Shown piece by piece: positions 63,908 through 64,000 of a DNA stretch of 64,000 bases. Made by a program: the position numbers and the translations under genes. Source of the DNA: Basidiobolus meristosporus CBS 931.73 (lineage: Eukaryota; Basidiobolomycota; Basidiobolomycetes; Basidiobolales; Basidiobolaceae); assembly GCA_002104905.1 (NCBI GenBank), contig MCFE01000193.1:1-64000 (forward strand), written 5' to 3'. The notes under the pieces are model-generated. The model saw nothing but the letters and a program-made list of their open reading frames with translations, made no database searches and was not told the DNA's origin. Each line of letters starts with the position of its first letter. Position 1 is the first letter of the stretch.

Positions 63908-64000
63908 TGTTGCAATTTAAGAAGTGATTTGGATATAAGGAACTTATCAAGAAATAGTGATAATAGCTGAACTGTTGTTTATTCATAAAGAAGCTCAGTA
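63908..64000 (-). repeat. Copia D 5' LTR (partial, continues beyond window)
   Basis: TGTTGCAATTTAAG.. repeats 59542 onward with about two differences in 93 bp. Confidence 0.9.

Larger units (their letters stand above)
59542..64000 (-). mobile_element. Copia D: Ty1/copia element, runs off the window
   Basis: The 3' LTR is 59542-59910 (369 bp). The 5' LTR begins at 63908 and continues past the window end; the visible 93 bp match the 3' LTR with about two differences. The internal region encodes gag, protease, integrase, reverse transcriptase and RNase H in the copia order on the minus strand. It differs from the copia A/B/C family in sequence and LTR. Few disabling changes suggest moderate age. 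Confidence 0.92.

Overview
The window is fungal nuclear DNA. Genes have short spliceosomal introns (60-93 nt, GT..AG, with CTAAC or CTGAC branch-like sequences), TATA boxes about 50 bp upstream of ATG, and compact intergenic spaces. The products (Con-6 conidiation proteins, a UapA-type purine permease, an Rtc3/Yhr087w homologue, a C-terminal-motor kinesin) are typical of fungi. I cannot name the species. The retrotransposon load would suit a large, repeat-rich genome, possibly an early-diverging lineage, but that is weak inference.

Layout. 0.4-1.9 kb: a secreted metallo-beta-lactamase-fold gene (two introns) and a decayed fragment of a paralogue. 2.6-7.1 kb: a tandem array of five Con-6 genes, all on the minus strand, each with a TATA box 54-55 bp upstream of its ATG, plus at least one unit whose coding part is deleted. 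8.3-20.1 kb: a gene-dense island with a NAT/NCS2 purine permease, a bicovalent-FAD BBE-type oxidase, a CAP/SCP secreted protein, kinesin-14, ribosomal proteins uS12 (RPS23) and eS21 (RPS21), eIF3j and Rtc3. Several first coding exons are tiny (4, 13 and 50 nt). 20.2-23.0 kb: no gene I can name.

23.0-64 kb is nested retrotransposon sequence with no recognisable intact host gene. A Ty1/copia family with 349-bp LTRs forms a rearranged tandem array (copies A, B, C; 23.2-34.8 kb). A Ty3/gypsy family (Gyp1; about 1070-bp LTRs, 4-bp target duplications) is present as one full-length copy (50.1-57.3 kb), one solo LTR inside copia C, and one LTR cut into three pieces. A second Ty3/gypsy family (Gyp2; 387-bp LTRs with 3 differences; 37.6-44.3 kb, minus strand) carries an extra reading frame after integrase. 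A third, old Ty3/gypsy family (Gyp3, minus strand) survives as a relic spread over 46.8-58.9 kb. It hosts two copies of a TA-flanked MITE and a foreign intronless ORF, and that ORF was itself split by Gyp1. A different Ty1/copia element (Copia D, minus strand) runs off the right end.

The strongest unexplained observations are: the unknown third ORF of Gyp2; its run of in-frame TGA codons and altered catalytic residues despite near-identical LTRs; the foreign ORF captured inside Gyp3; the TA-MITE family; shared inactivating mutations showing that copia B and C are duplicates of one dead copy; and the Con-6 array with its fixed promoter geometry.
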